Part shown: piece by piece, positions 1-6,585 of the stretch | Layout of the letters: each line of letters starts with the position of its first letter | Numbering within the stretch: position 1 is the first letter of the stretch | NCBI GenBank assembly: GCA_900553045.1 | Contig: USBW01000014.1 | Span: 1-9,653 of the forward strand | Reading direction: 5' to 3' | From: an uncultured Mycoplasmatota bacterium | Lineage (GTDB): Bacteria > Bacillota_I > Bacilli_A > RF39 > UBA660 | Length of the DNA: 9,653 bases | The notes under the pieces: model-generated | Told to the model about the DNA's origin: nothing | Seen by the model: only the letters and a program-made list of their open reading frames with translations | Databases searched by the model: none | Position numbers and translations under genes: made by a program

Positions 1-1
1 A

Positions 2-244
2 AAGGATTGGTTAAATAAACCTATTTTAGATAAATCTAAATTGATATATGGAAGAATTAACAATGAGCCTAAGATAAGTAGATTAACAGTAAAACTTTTA
101 GAGGAAGAAAATATTAAACTTTACGAAATATATGTTAAAGAATATATAAGAGAGTGTTCATCTGTTAACGTGCTAATATACAATATAATTTTACAATTTT
201 TAGAGAATAAAGGAACACTAAGTATATTAGATGAATTAAAATAG
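2..244 (+). CDS. C-terminal part of an unrecognised protein, possibly ribbon-helix-helix-like (5' end outside window)
   Basis: The frame is open from base 2 to the TAG at 242-244, so the gene enters from the left edge. The TTG at 41 is only an internal leucine codon with no ribosome binding site. The visible 80 residues begin KDWLNKPILDKSKL and end LSILDELK. Near the end there is a short hydrophobic stretch (RLTVKLL), a charged helix (EEENIKLYEIYVKEYIREC), a turn (SSVN) and a second helix (VLIYNIILQFLENKG). That order resembles the strand-helix-turn-helix of ribbon-helix-helix DNA-binding proteins such as CopG or MobC-type accessory proteins, but the first helix is several residues too long, so the match is weak. 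An intrinsic terminator lies 63 bp after the stop, so the gene seems to end its own transcription unit. I do not recognise the family; a regulator or mobilisation accessory protein would suit the position but is inference. Confidence 0.6.
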   Translation, partial: KDWLNKPILDKSKLIYGRINNEPKISRLTVKLLEEENIKLYEIYVKEYIRECSSVNVLIYNIILQFLENKGTLSILDELK

Positions 245-246
245 GT

Positions 247-300
247 TTGTAATATTACAAGCAATTTATCAAAGGTATAGTAATATTAGAAAAATTTTTC
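247..300. promoter_or_regulatory. palindrome-rich, putative control region
   Basis: A perfect 14-bp palindrome TTGTAATATTACAA lies at 247-260. Its core recurs as GTAATATTAG at 280-289, 31 bp downstream, about three DNA helical turns. A third perfect palindrome, GAAAAATTTTTC, lies at 289-300. Between the first two is a -10-like TATAGT (276-281), with only a poor -35 candidate (TTACAA at 255-260, 15-bp spacing). Paired palindromes in helical phase around a possible -10 suggest operator sites. AT-rich DNA makes short palindromes easily, so this is suggestive only. Confidence 0.3.
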
Positions 301-307
301 AAAGTGT

Positions 308-336
308 AAAGGGTGTTCCCGAAGGACATCTTTTTA
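308..336 (+). terminator. intrinsic (Rho-independent) terminator
   Basis: Bases 308-318 can pair with 324-334 (AAAGGGTGTTC with GGACATCTTTT, including three G-U wobbles) around the loop CCGAA. The 3' arm runs into a T5 tract (331-335). It sits 63 bp after the stop of the preceding gene and is the natural end of that transcript. If transcription from the 247-300 region enters the conjugation operon, the hairpin could also act as an attenuator in its leader. Confidence 0.7.
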
Positions 337-348
337 TAAATATTTTAC

Positions 349-386
349 AAAAGAACTTCTGACAGGCAATAGCCGAGAGTTTTTTT
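349..386 (+). terminator. second A/U-rich hairpin with a T7 run, possible attenuator
   Basis: Bases 349-357 (AAAAGAACT) can pair with 378-386 (AGTTTTTTT; one G-U pair). An internal loop leads to a short apical GGC/GCC stem (365-367 with 372-374) closed by AATA. The T7 run forms the 3' arm, as in many weak or bidirectional terminators. The hairpin ends only five bases before the Shine-Dalgarno of the PcfB-like gene, so it lies in the 5' leader of the conjugation operon and could limit read-through. A structural or oriT-type role is not excluded. Confidence 0.35.
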
Positions 387-390
387 GCGA

Positions 391-400
391 GAGGAGGTGA
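391..400 (+). promoter_or_regulatory. near-perfect Shine-Dalgarno that sets the original pcfB start at 405
   Basis: GAGGAGGTGA matches the anti-Shine-Dalgarno of 16S rRNA almost completely and lies seven bases (AGGAGG to ATG) before the ATG at 405. No comparable site precedes the GTG at 479. This shows that translation was meant to start at 405 and that the 479 frame is the downstream part of a broken gene. Confidence 0.8.
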
Positions 401-404
401 GTGT

Positions 405-470
405 ATGCTAGGAGATGAAGTAGGAAATAAAGCAATAGGGGTTACTGTAAAAGCATTACAGCTAAATTAG
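405..470 (+). pseudogene. severed N-terminal piece of the PcfB/DUF3801-like gene
   Basis: The frame starting at the well-placed ATG encodes 21 residues, MLGDEVGNKAIGVTVKALQLN, then meets TAG at 468-470. The peptide resembles the beginning of PcfB/DUF3801 proteins of Tn1549-type elements as I recall them (a 'EEV-x-x-K-T-hydrophobic' start leading to 'LTA'). The missing continuation, TAKLVLEVIRSIANDKY, lies in the next frame, open from 431 onward. The frame therefore breaks between about 449 and 467. A lost single base, for example in the A run at 449-452, would explain it. So would loss of one copy of the 7-mer ACAGCTA (the remaining copy is at 458-464). Restoring 7 bases gives an uninterrupted 160-residue protein reading VKALQLTAKLVLEV. 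Confidence 0.6.
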
Positions 471-478
471 TATTAGAG

Positions 479-880
479 GTGATTAGATCTATAGCAAATG
501 ATAAATATAAGGTTGTTAATGGAAAGCAGAGTTTAAAAGAGTTGAACAAAAAGGGAAAAGCTTTAGAAAATGTAAATATAGATAAAGCTGATTTAAAAGC
601 AATTCAAAGGCAGCTAAAAAAAGATGGAATTGATTTTGCAATAAAAAAGGATTCTTATAATGAAGTTTTCAACCTATATTTTAAGGGGCAAGACATCAGC
701 CAAATTGAAAAAATATTTAAGGATTATGCAAGTAAAAATTTTAAGGATTTTAAGAGAGATGAAAGAAAGGAAGTTAAGGAGGTTGTAAAAGAAGCTAAAG
801 TAAAAGCTGAAGAGCATAATAAGGAAGTAGAGCTTAATAAAAATGAAAAACAATTTGTTAAAGATAGAGGGGATAGATAA
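479..880 (+). CDS. pcfB: PcfB / DUF3801 family conjugation accessory protein (frame-disrupted at 5' end)
   Basis: PcfB-family proteins act in the cytoplasm with the VirD4 coupling protein and the relaxase at the start of conjugative transfer. The 133 residues from the GTG at 479 contain the core family features: NGKQSLKELNKKGKALENV (residues 14-32), DGIDFAIKKD (49-58) and LYFKGQDISQIEKIFKDY (67-84). A highly charged Lys/Glu tail follows. The GTG has no useful ribosome binding site, and the same frame is open back to 431, encoding the missing TAKLVLEV helix. The real gene therefore began at 405 in another frame. Any product made from 479 would depend on weak re-initiation after the TAG at 468 and would lack the N-terminal strand and helix. 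The stop overlaps the virD4 start (TAATG), so translation here may matter for VirD4 levels. The family call is firm; functionality is doubtful. Confidence 0.75.
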   Translation: MIRSIANDKYKVVNGKQSLKELNKKGKALENVNIDKADLKAIQRQLKKDGIDFAIKKDSYNEVFNLYFKGQDISQIEKIFKDYASKNFKDFKRDERKEVKEVVKEAKVKAEEHNKEVELNKNEKQFVKDRGDR

Positions 881-2634
881 TGAAAAAAGAAAAATTAATA
901 TTCACTTCTATAGCATCAATAATAGTATTTTATATATTTAATAGAATAGCTTTTTTGTATCAAAGTTTAGAAGGGGATATACTTACCAAAATTAATTTTA
1001 TTATGGATAATTTGAGTAAATCTATCCTGGAAAACATATTTTTTATAGATAAAACACCAGAATCCATATTGATAGGTCTAGTTGGATTGATAGGTGTTTT
1101 TTTAGTGGTTTTATATAATTCTTTTACAAGAAATAATAGATTAGAAGGTAAGGAGCATGGTTCAGCAGAATGGGGAAGTGCGACTGATATAAAACCTTTT
1201 ATAGATAAGAATTATGAAAAAAATATGTTACTAACTGAAAGTGAAAGAATATCAATAGATACAAGAAAAACATTGCGAAATAATAATATTCTTGTTGTAG
1301 GTGGTTCAGGTTCGGGGAAAACAAGATTTTTTGTTAAACCTAATTTAATGCAGTTACACACATCTTATGTAATAACTGATCCTAAAGGGACTTTATTACC
1401 TGAATGTGGAAAGATGTTATTGGATGCAGATTATAATTTAAAGTATTTCAATACAATAGATTTCTCTAAATCTATGCACTATAACCCGTTTGAATATATA
1501 AGAAAAGAAAAAGATATTTTAAAATTAGTAAACACAATAATATTAAATACTAGTGGAGAAGGTGAAAAATGCAAAGAGGACTTTTGGATAAAAGCTGAAA
1601 GATTGTTATATCAAGCTTTAGTAGGATATATATATTATGAATTACCCAAAGAAGATAGAAATTTTAGCACTTTACTGTATTTATTAAATCAAATGGAAGC
1701 TAAAGAGGATAATGAAGAATTTAAAAATCCTATAGATATAATATTTGAAGATTTAGAAAGTAAAGATGAAGGTCATTTTGCAGTAAGACAATATAAAAAA
1801 TATAAACAAGCTGCTGGTAAAACAGCTAAATCAATATTAATTAGTTGTGGTGCTAGGTTATCACCTTTTGATATTAAAGAGCTTAGAGAAATAACAGAGT
1901 ATGATGAACTAGAACTAGATACTTTGGGAGATAACAAACAAGCTTTATTTATTATTATAGATGATACAGATAGTACATTTAATTTTTTAGTTGCTATTTT
2001 ATATACTCAAATGTTTAATGTCCTATGTAATAAAGCAGATAACGAGTATAAAGGAAGATTACCAGTTCATGTTAGATGTCTTTTAGATGAGTTTGCTAAT
2101 ATAGGTCAAATTCCTTCATTTGAAAAATTAATAGCAACTGTAAGAAGTAGAGAGATATCAGTAGTTCCTATAGTTCAAAATATGGCTCAAATAAAAGGAT
2201 TGTATAAAGAACAAGCGGGAACTATTGTAGGTAACTGTGATACTACCCTATTCTTAGGAAGTGGGGAAGAAGAAACACAAAAATCTATATCAGCTAGAGT
2301 AGGTAAAACAACTATTGACCATACTGCAATAAATATAAGTAAAGGGCAATCAGGAAGTTTATCATTAAATAATCAAATTATAGCAAGGGATTTAATAACG
2401 CCAGCAGAAGTTGGGTTGCTAAAGACAGATGAATGTTTACTTTTTATAAGAGGAGTAAAGCCTTTTAAATCAAAGAAATTTAAAATAGAAAAGCATAAAA
2501 GATATAAGGAATTAGCTGATTATAGTGAAGATAATAGATATGATGTTTTAAAAGAAAAAAATAAAGATATTTTAGATGAAAAAACTGAAATTAAAGAAAT
2601 TGAATTAACTGAAGAAATAAATAATTTAGTATAA
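880..2634 (+). CDS. virD4: VirD4/TraG-type conjugative coupling ATPase
   Basis: This is the coupling protein: a membrane-anchored hexameric ATPase that brings the relaxase-DNA complex to the channel and pumps DNA out. The 584-residue product has two N-terminal membrane segments (about 6-27 and 62-81). The family motif EHGSAEWGSATDI follows at 92-104, then Walker A GGSGSGKT (141-148), DPKG (167-170), Walker B RCLLDEFANIG (399-409), the QNMAQ motif (433-437) and GNCDTTLFLGSGEEET (451-466). The acidic Lys/Glu tail (about 540-584) is typical of a partner-binding end. Length and motif order fit complete Firmicute VirD4 proteins. The ATG at 880 overlaps the preceding TAA and has AGAGGGGA six bases upstream, so translation is coupled to the PcfB-like frame. 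No sign of damage. Confidence 0.95.
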   Translation: MKKEKLIFTSIASIIVFYIFNRIAFLYQSLEGDILTKINFIMDNLSKSILENIFFIDKTPESILIGLVGLIGVFLVVLYNSFTRNNRLEGKEHGSAEWGSATDIKPFIDKNYEKNMLLTESERISIDTRKTLRNNNILVVGGSGSGKTRFFVKPNLMQLHTSYVITDPKGTLLPECGKMLLDADYNLKYFNTIDFSKSMHYNPFEYIRKEKDILKLVNTIILNTSGEGEKCKEDFWIKAERLLYQALVGYIYYELPKEDRNFSTLLYLLNQMEAKEDNEEFKNPIDIIFEDLESKDEGHFAVRQYKKYKQAAGKTAKSILISCGARLSPFDIKELREITEYDELELDTLGDNKQALFIIIDDTDSTFNFLVAILYTQMFNVLCNKADNEYKGRLPVHVRCLLDEFANIGQIPSFEKLIATVRSREISVVPIVQNMAQIKGLYKEQAGTIVGNCDTTLFLGSGEEETQKSISARVGKTTIDHTAINISKGQSGSLSLNNQIIARDLITPAEVGLLKTDECLLFIRGVKPFKSKKFKIEKHKRYKELADYSEDNRYDVLKEKNKDILDEKTEIKEIELTEEINNLV

Positions 2635-2650
2635 AAAAGGAGAGATAAAA

Positions 2651-2854
2651 ATGGACGTAATGAATCAAGTTTTACAAATAATAATTAAGTTCTGTACTAT
2701 AGGTGGAGGACTTTGGTGTGTTTGGGGAGTAATTGTTTTAGCAGGAGCATTAAAGGATAAAAATGGACCAGCTTTACAAGGTGGGATATGGCAAATAGTA
2801 GGTGGAGGAATGATAGTTGTAGCTGCACAATTATTTTCATCTGTTGTTGGCTAA
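2651..2854 (+). CDS. Maff2-family small membrane protein
   Basis: A 67-residue protein with two hydrophobic segments (about 9-33 and 46-65) joined by a short hydrophilic loop (LKDKNGPALQGG). Glycine-rich turns (GGGLW and VGGGM) start each half. This pattern and the place between VirD4 and a TrbL-like gene match the Maff2 family of Tn1549-type elements. Its role is unproven; the size and two-helix hairpin resemble VirB2-type pilin or channel subunits, which is inference. The ATG at 2651 has AAGGAGAG about seven bases upstream, and only 16 bp separate it from virD4. Confidence 0.85.
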   Translation: MDVMNQVLQIIIKFCTIGGGLWCVWGVIVLAGALKDKNGPALQGGIWQIVGGGMIVVAAQLFSSVVG

Positions 2855-2885
2855 AAAAATTAAAAGTATTTAATAGGAGGATATT

Positions 2886-3719
2886 ATGGAAGAATGGATT
2901 GTAAATACGATAATAAACATGATTACGAATGTTACATCTGTTGGGAGTGATCTAATAAAAACTCCTGAAGAATTCAATGCCACAATCTATACAGGGATTT
3001 TAAACATTCAAAAAAATATAATAACTCCAATAGCATTAGTAATTCTAGCAATATTTTTATTGCTAGAATTGCAAAGTATAACCACAAGAACAGACACTAT
3101 GGGTGAAAGGGGATTTGAAATCCCCTTTAAAATAATGATTAAGTTTATAATATGTAAAACTGCGTTAGATATGACACCTTTAATTTTATCAGCAATATTC
3201 AATGTATCGCAAGAAATTATTGTAGGTATAAACGGAATATTTTCAGGGAGTGGAGGACTTGATATTGGAAGTGCTAGAGAAACAATAGAGCAGTTGGTTA
3301 GTAATGCAGATTTTTTAGAGAAAGTTTTAATTATGATAAATGTAGTTATAATAAATACTATTTCGTTTATTAGCAATATATTAATAACTGCAATAATATA
3401 TGGAAGAATGATAGAAATGTATGTCTTTATAGGAATAGCACCATTACCTATGGCTACTATACCTAATGCAGAGCAGAGTTCAATTGCAAAAAACTTTTTA
3501 AAATCTTTTACTGCGGTATCTATACAAGGAGTTTTGATGTGTATTTCAATTGCAATAATGGGAATTTTATTTAGTGGAATAGTAACAATAGATCCTTCAA
3601 ATATAGATTCAACAAATTTATTGAGTTTGTTATGGGAATGTACTGGATATTCAATTATAACAGTATTTGCATTATTAAGTAGTGGTAAATGGGCTAAGTC
3701 AATTTGCAATGCTATGTAA
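2886..3719 (+). CDS. VirB6/TrbL-like polytopic membrane channel protein of the conjugation machinery
   Basis: A 277-residue membrane protein that probably forms part of the DNA-conducting inner-membrane channel, as VirB6/TrbL proteins do. Hydrophobic segments are seen at about 46-65, 82-112 (interrupted), 146-190, 208-235 and 251-266. The conserved-looking block FIGIAPLPMATIPNAEQSSIAKNFLKSF starts at residue 181 and resembles the IAP-P-A...KNFLKSF motif of the TrbL-like proteins found beside Maff2 genes. A serine/glycine-rich loop (118-128, FSGSGGLDIGS) may face outside. AGGAGG ends five bases before the ATG. The 5' third of the gene contains two strong inverted repeats (3041-3070 and 3106-3128), unusual inside a coding sequence. 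Confidence 0.85.
   Translation: MEEWIVNTIINMITNVTSVGSDLIKTPEEFNATIYTGILNIQKNIITPIALVILAIFLLLELQSITTRTDTMGERGFEIPFKIMIKFIICKTALDMTPLILSAIFNVSQEIIVGINGIFSGSGGLDIGSARETIEQLVSNADFLEKVLIMINVVIINTISFISNILITAIIYGRMIEMYVFIGIAPLPMATIPNAEQSSIAKNFLKSFTAVSIQGVLMCISIAIMGILFSGIVTIDPSNIDSTNLLSLLWECTGYSIITVFALLSSGKWAKSICNAM
3041..3070 (+). repeat. perfect 12-bp inverted repeat (hairpin) inside the TrbL-like gene
   Basis: AATTCTAGCAAT (3041-3052) and ATTGCTAGAATT (3059-3070) are exact reverse complements around the 6-base loop ATTTTT. A G-U pair and a G-C pair outside extend the stem to 14. It encodes part of a membrane segment (VILAIFLLLELQ). No T tract follows, so it is not a classic terminator. It lies about 190 nt after the Maff2 stop and could block RNA decay or ribosome movement. 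Confidence 0.75.
3106..3128 (+). repeat. perfect 11-bp inverted repeat with one central base inside the TrbL-like gene
   Basis: AAAGGGGATTT (3106-3116) and AAATCCCCTTT (3118-3128) are exact reverse complements flanking a single G. In RNA this gives a 10-bp stem with a TGA loop and a block of four G-C pairs, the strongest GC run in the neighbourhood. It starts 35 bp after the hairpin at 3041-3070. The near-zero spacer also makes it a good candidate protein-binding palindrome in DNA. It encodes ERGFEIPFK. Confidence 0.75.
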
Positions 3720-3731
3720 GGGGGAACTAGA

Positions 3732-4235
3732 ATGTCAGTAGAAGTAAGAATACCTAAAGAGATAACAGAATATCAAGAAAAAATAATGTTTGGTTTAAGT
3801 GTTAGACAGTTGGTATGTTCACTTATTGCAATTGTTATAAGTGTACCAAGTTATATTTTTTTAATGAATAAAATAGGACAAGAATTAACTGGATATATAG
3901 TAATAATAGAAGTTGTGCCATTAATAGCAATAGGTTACTTGAAACCAAAAGGATTAAAATTTGAAAAAGTTTTGATAATGTTTTTGAAACATCAATTTGG
4001 AAAATCAAAAAGGAATTACAAGACAGTAGTTCAAGTTGATTTATTGGAAGGAGGATATGAAAGTGATATTAAGAAAAAAACAACCCAAAAGTCAATTAGA
4101 AGAAAGGTTAAAGAAGAAAGAGAATATAAAGGCTTTGAACCAAGCAAAAAAGATAGAGAAAGAAAATTCAAAGAAATTAAGAAACAAATTAAAGGGGCAA
4201 AACGAGATTTCAGACAGAGAAAGAAAGGTAGATAA
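3732..4235 (+). CDS. prgI: PrgI-family conjugation membrane protein
   Basis: PrgI-family proteins are small membrane components next to VirB4 and are thought to play a VirB3-like part in anchoring it. The start EVRIPKEITEYQEKIMFGLSVRQLVCS is typical, with two membrane segments (about 27-45 and 52-70) and the conserved KPKGLKFEKVLIMFLKHQFG region (71-90). The usual family core then ends, but this protein continues with about 60 very basic residues (from about 108, ending KRDFRQRKKGR). That makes 167 residues, compared with the roughly 110-130 I recall as usual. The extra tail is exactly the part that overlaps the start of virB4 in another frame. The ATG has AAGGGGG seven bases upstream and starts 12 bases after the TrbL-like stop. 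Confidence 0.9.
   Translation: MSVEVRIPKEITEYQEKIMFGLSVRQLVCSLIAIVISVPSYIFLMNKIGQELTGYIVIIEVVPLIAIGYLKPKGLKFEKVLIMFLKHQFGKSKRNYKTVVQVDLLEGGYESDIKKKTTQKSIRRKVKEEREYKGFEPSKKDRERKFKEIKKQIKGAKRDFRQRKKGR
4048..4054 (+). promoter_or_regulatory. AAGGAGG ribosome binding site for virB4 inside prgI
   Basis: A full AAGGAGG lies within the prgI reading frame. It is eight bases before the GTG at 4063 but only two before the ATG at 4057. Normal spacing favours the GTG as the virB4 start. Its presence inside prgI supports a genuine overlapping start. Confidence 0.65.
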
Positions 4236-6585
4236 AAACTTTCTTAAATCTTTAAAAGTTCCAGCAACAGTTCAAAACACTATAAGATATAATAGAATGT
4301 TTGAAGATGGAGTTTGTGATGTTGAGGGTGGAATATATTCAAAAACTATAAAATTTTCAGATATAAATTATCAAATTGCTAAAAGAGATGATCAAATAGA
4401 TATATTCTCTAGGTACTGTGAGTTCTTAAATTATTTTGATCCAAGTATTAATGTTCAAATTACTATAAATAATAGAAGAATAGACCAGGAGGATTTTAAA
4501 AAGAGAATTTTATTATATACGCCTAAAAAGGATGATGGATTGAATAAATATAGGTATGAGTATAATCAGATGCTTATAGATAAGGCTTTAAAAGGGCAAA
4601 ATGGTATAATAAGAGAGAAATATCTTACTTTCTCTTGCGAAGCAAGTAACTATGAACAGGGAGTACAAGTTTTATCAAGAATAGAGGCTGATGTACAAGC
4701 AAACATGAAAAGATTAGGGTGTATAAACTCGGTTCTTTCAGGAAGTGAAAGATGTGAATTTATACACTCTATTTTTAATCCTGATGAACCATATAAATTT
4801 GAATATGAATACTTACTTGAAAATAGTTTAAGTACAAAAGATTTTATAGCACCCGATAGTTTTGACTTTAAAGATAAGAGAAGTTTTGAATTTGGCAATA
4901 GATATGGACAAGTTGTATATTTAAAAGATTTACCTTCTGATTTATCTGATAAGCTATTAAGTGAACTTTCAGACTTAAATTGCGATTTAACAATTAATCT
5001 ACATATAAATAGAGTTTCACAAGATAAAGCTTTGGATTTAGTTAAGAGTAAAATTGCATTTATGGAACAACAAAAAATAGATGAACAGAAAAAAGCTATA
5101 AAAGCTGGATATGATCCCGAGATGATACCGCATGAACTTAAATTTAGTTTACTTGAAGCTAATGAATTATTAGATGATTTATTAAATAAAAATCAAGGTA
5201 TGTTTAAAAATACAATTTTAATATTTACTTCAGGAAAAACAAAGGAAGAGTTAGAAGAAAATATTTATCAAATATCATCAATTTGCAGAAAGAACAATTG
5301 TAAAATAGGATATTTAGATTATCTTCAGGAGGAAGGGATTAATTCAACTTTAATTCTAGGGAAAAATTATGTTGATATAAAGAGAACATTAACTACTGCT
5401 TCTACAGGTATATTTGTTCCTTTTACCACTCAAGAATTGTTCCATAATAATGGGACTTATTATGGGTGTAATTCATTAAGTAAGAATTTGATTTTAGTAA
5501 ATAGAAAAAATCTTAAAACTGCAAATGGATTTATTTTAGGTTCTTCAGGTTCGGGAAAATCTTTAGCAGCTAAAAGAGAAATTGCAAATGTACTTTTAAG
5601 TACAAATGATGATGTAATAGTAATAGATCCTGAAAGAGAATATACTCCATTAGCTAAGGGAATTGATAATGATGTTAAAACTAATGGTTTTTATGGAGAA
5701 GTAATAAAAATATCTGCTGGAAGTAATAATTTTATTAATCCATTTGATATAAATTTAGATTATGCAGACGATGATAACCCAATATCATTAAAATCAGAGT
5801 TTATATTATCTTTATGTGAAATACTTATAGGGGGAAGATATGGATTATCTTCAGCTCATAAAACTATAATAGACAGAACTGTTTTATTAACTTATGAAAA
5901 ATATTTTAATAACCCTAAGAAGGAAGATGTACCAACATTAAAAACATTTTATAGTAATTTAGTAGAACAACCAGAGCCTGAAGCAAATGATTTAGCACTT
6001 GCTTTAGAGATTTATATAAATGGTAGTTTAAGTGTATTTTCACATCATACCAATATAGATATTAATAATAGATTTGTAGTATTCGATACTAAAGATTTAG
6101 GTAAGCAGTTAAATACTATAGGAATGTTAGTGGTGTTAGACCAAATATGGAATAGGATAACTCAAAATAGAAAAATAGGTAGAAGAACTTGGATATATAT
6201 AGATGAAATATACTTACTTTTCAAAAATGAATATTCAGATAACTATTTATTTGAATTATGGAAAAGAGCAAGAAAGTGGGGAGCCATTCCAACTGGAATA
6301 ACTCAAAATGTTGAAGATTTATTACGAAGTGATAATGCAAGAAGTATGTTATCCAATAGTGAGTTTATATATATGTTAAATCAGGCTTCTTCTGATAGAG
6401 ATGAACTGGCACATTTATTAAATATATCAGACCAACAATTAAACTATGTTACTAATTCAGATCCAGGACATGGATTGATATTTGCAGGAAATGCAATAAT
6501 ACCATTTGAAGATGATTTCCCTAAGAAAACAGAACTTTACAAAATGCTTACTACTAAGATTGAAGAAGTAACAGCGGGTGTTTAA
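4063..6585 (+). CDS. virB4: VirB4/TraE-type conjugation ATPase
   Basis: VirB4 is the large ATPase that powers assembly and substrate movement in type IV secretion; it sits on the inner face of the membrane. Starting at the GTG at 4063 the protein has 840 residues. A Lys/Glu-rich extension of about 62 residues comes first, then the VirB4 core from VPATVQNTIRYNRMFEDGVCDV with NYFDPSINVQ near 124-132. Walker A GSSGSGKS follows at about 493-500, DPEREY at 522-527, Walker B TWIYIDEIYLLF at 709-720 and the ITQNVEDLL motif at 746-754. All ATPase motifs are intact and the length is normal for the family. I chose 4063 over the ATG at 4057 because of ribosome binding site spacing; a TTG at 4036 is also possible. 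The first 173 bases overlap prgI, and the stop overlaps the hydrolase start (TAATG). Confidence 0.95.
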   Translation: MILRKKQPKSQLEERLKKKENIKALNQAKKIEKENSKKLRNKLKGQNEISDRERKVDKNFLKSLKVPATVQNTIRYNRMFEDGVCDVEGGIYSKTIKFSDINYQIAKRDDQIDIFSRYCEFLNYFDPSINVQITINNRRIDQEDFKKRILLYTPKKDDGLNKYRYEYNQMLIDKALKGQNGIIREKYLTFSCEASNYEQGVQVLSRIEADVQANMKRLGCINSVLSGSERCEFIHSIFNPDEPYKFEYEYLLENSLSTKDFIAPDSFDFKDKRSFEFGNRYGQVVYLKDLPSDLSDKLLSELSDLNCDLTINLHINRVSQDKALDLVKSKIAFMEQQKIDEQKKAIKAGYDPEMIPHELKFSLLEANELLDDLLNKNQGMFKNTILIFTSGKTKEELEENIYQISSICRKNNCKIGYLDYLQEEGINSTLILGKNYVDIKRTLTTASTGIFVPFTTQELFHNNGTYYGCNSLSKNLILVNRKNLKTANGFILGSSGSGKSLAAKREIANVLLSTNDDVIVIDPEREYTPLAKGIDNDVKTNGFYGEVIKISAGSNNFINPFDINLDYADDDNPISLKSEFILSLCEILIGGRYGLSSAHKTIIDRTVLLTYEKYFNNPKKEDVPTLKTFYSNLVEQPEPEANDLALALEIYINGSLSVFSHHTNIDINNRFVVFDTKDLGKQLNTIGMLVVLDQIWNRITQNRKIGRRTWIYIDEIYLLFKNEYSDNYLFELWKRARKWGAIPTGITQNVEDLLRSDNARSMLSNSEFIYMLNQASSDRDELAHLLNISDQQLNYVTNSDPGHGLIFAGNAIIPFEDDFPKKTELYKMLTTKIEEVTAGV
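5442..5465 (+). repeat. perfect 9-bp inverted repeat inside virB4
   Basis: CCATAATAA (5442-5450) and TTATTATGG (5457-5465) are exact reverse complements around the loop TGGGAC. The stem is short and AT-rich, and it encodes HNNGTYYG before the ATPase domain. It may be chance in AT-rich coding DNA. Confidence 0.4.

Noticed and set aside
308..336. Hairpin considered as an origin of transfer
   Set aside because: Stem, small loop and T tract fit an intrinsic terminator, and no recognisable nick motif or nearby relaxase gene is seen.
3008..3709. Long open frame on the minus strand opposite the TrbL-like gene
   Set aside because: It is the antisense shadow of a hydrophobic coding sequence; no ribosome binding site or family pattern, and the plus-strand gene is convincing.
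4612..4636. Short inverted repeat GAGAAA...TTTCTC inside virB4
   Set aside because: Stem too short and A/G-biased; expected by chance in this DNA and no T tract.
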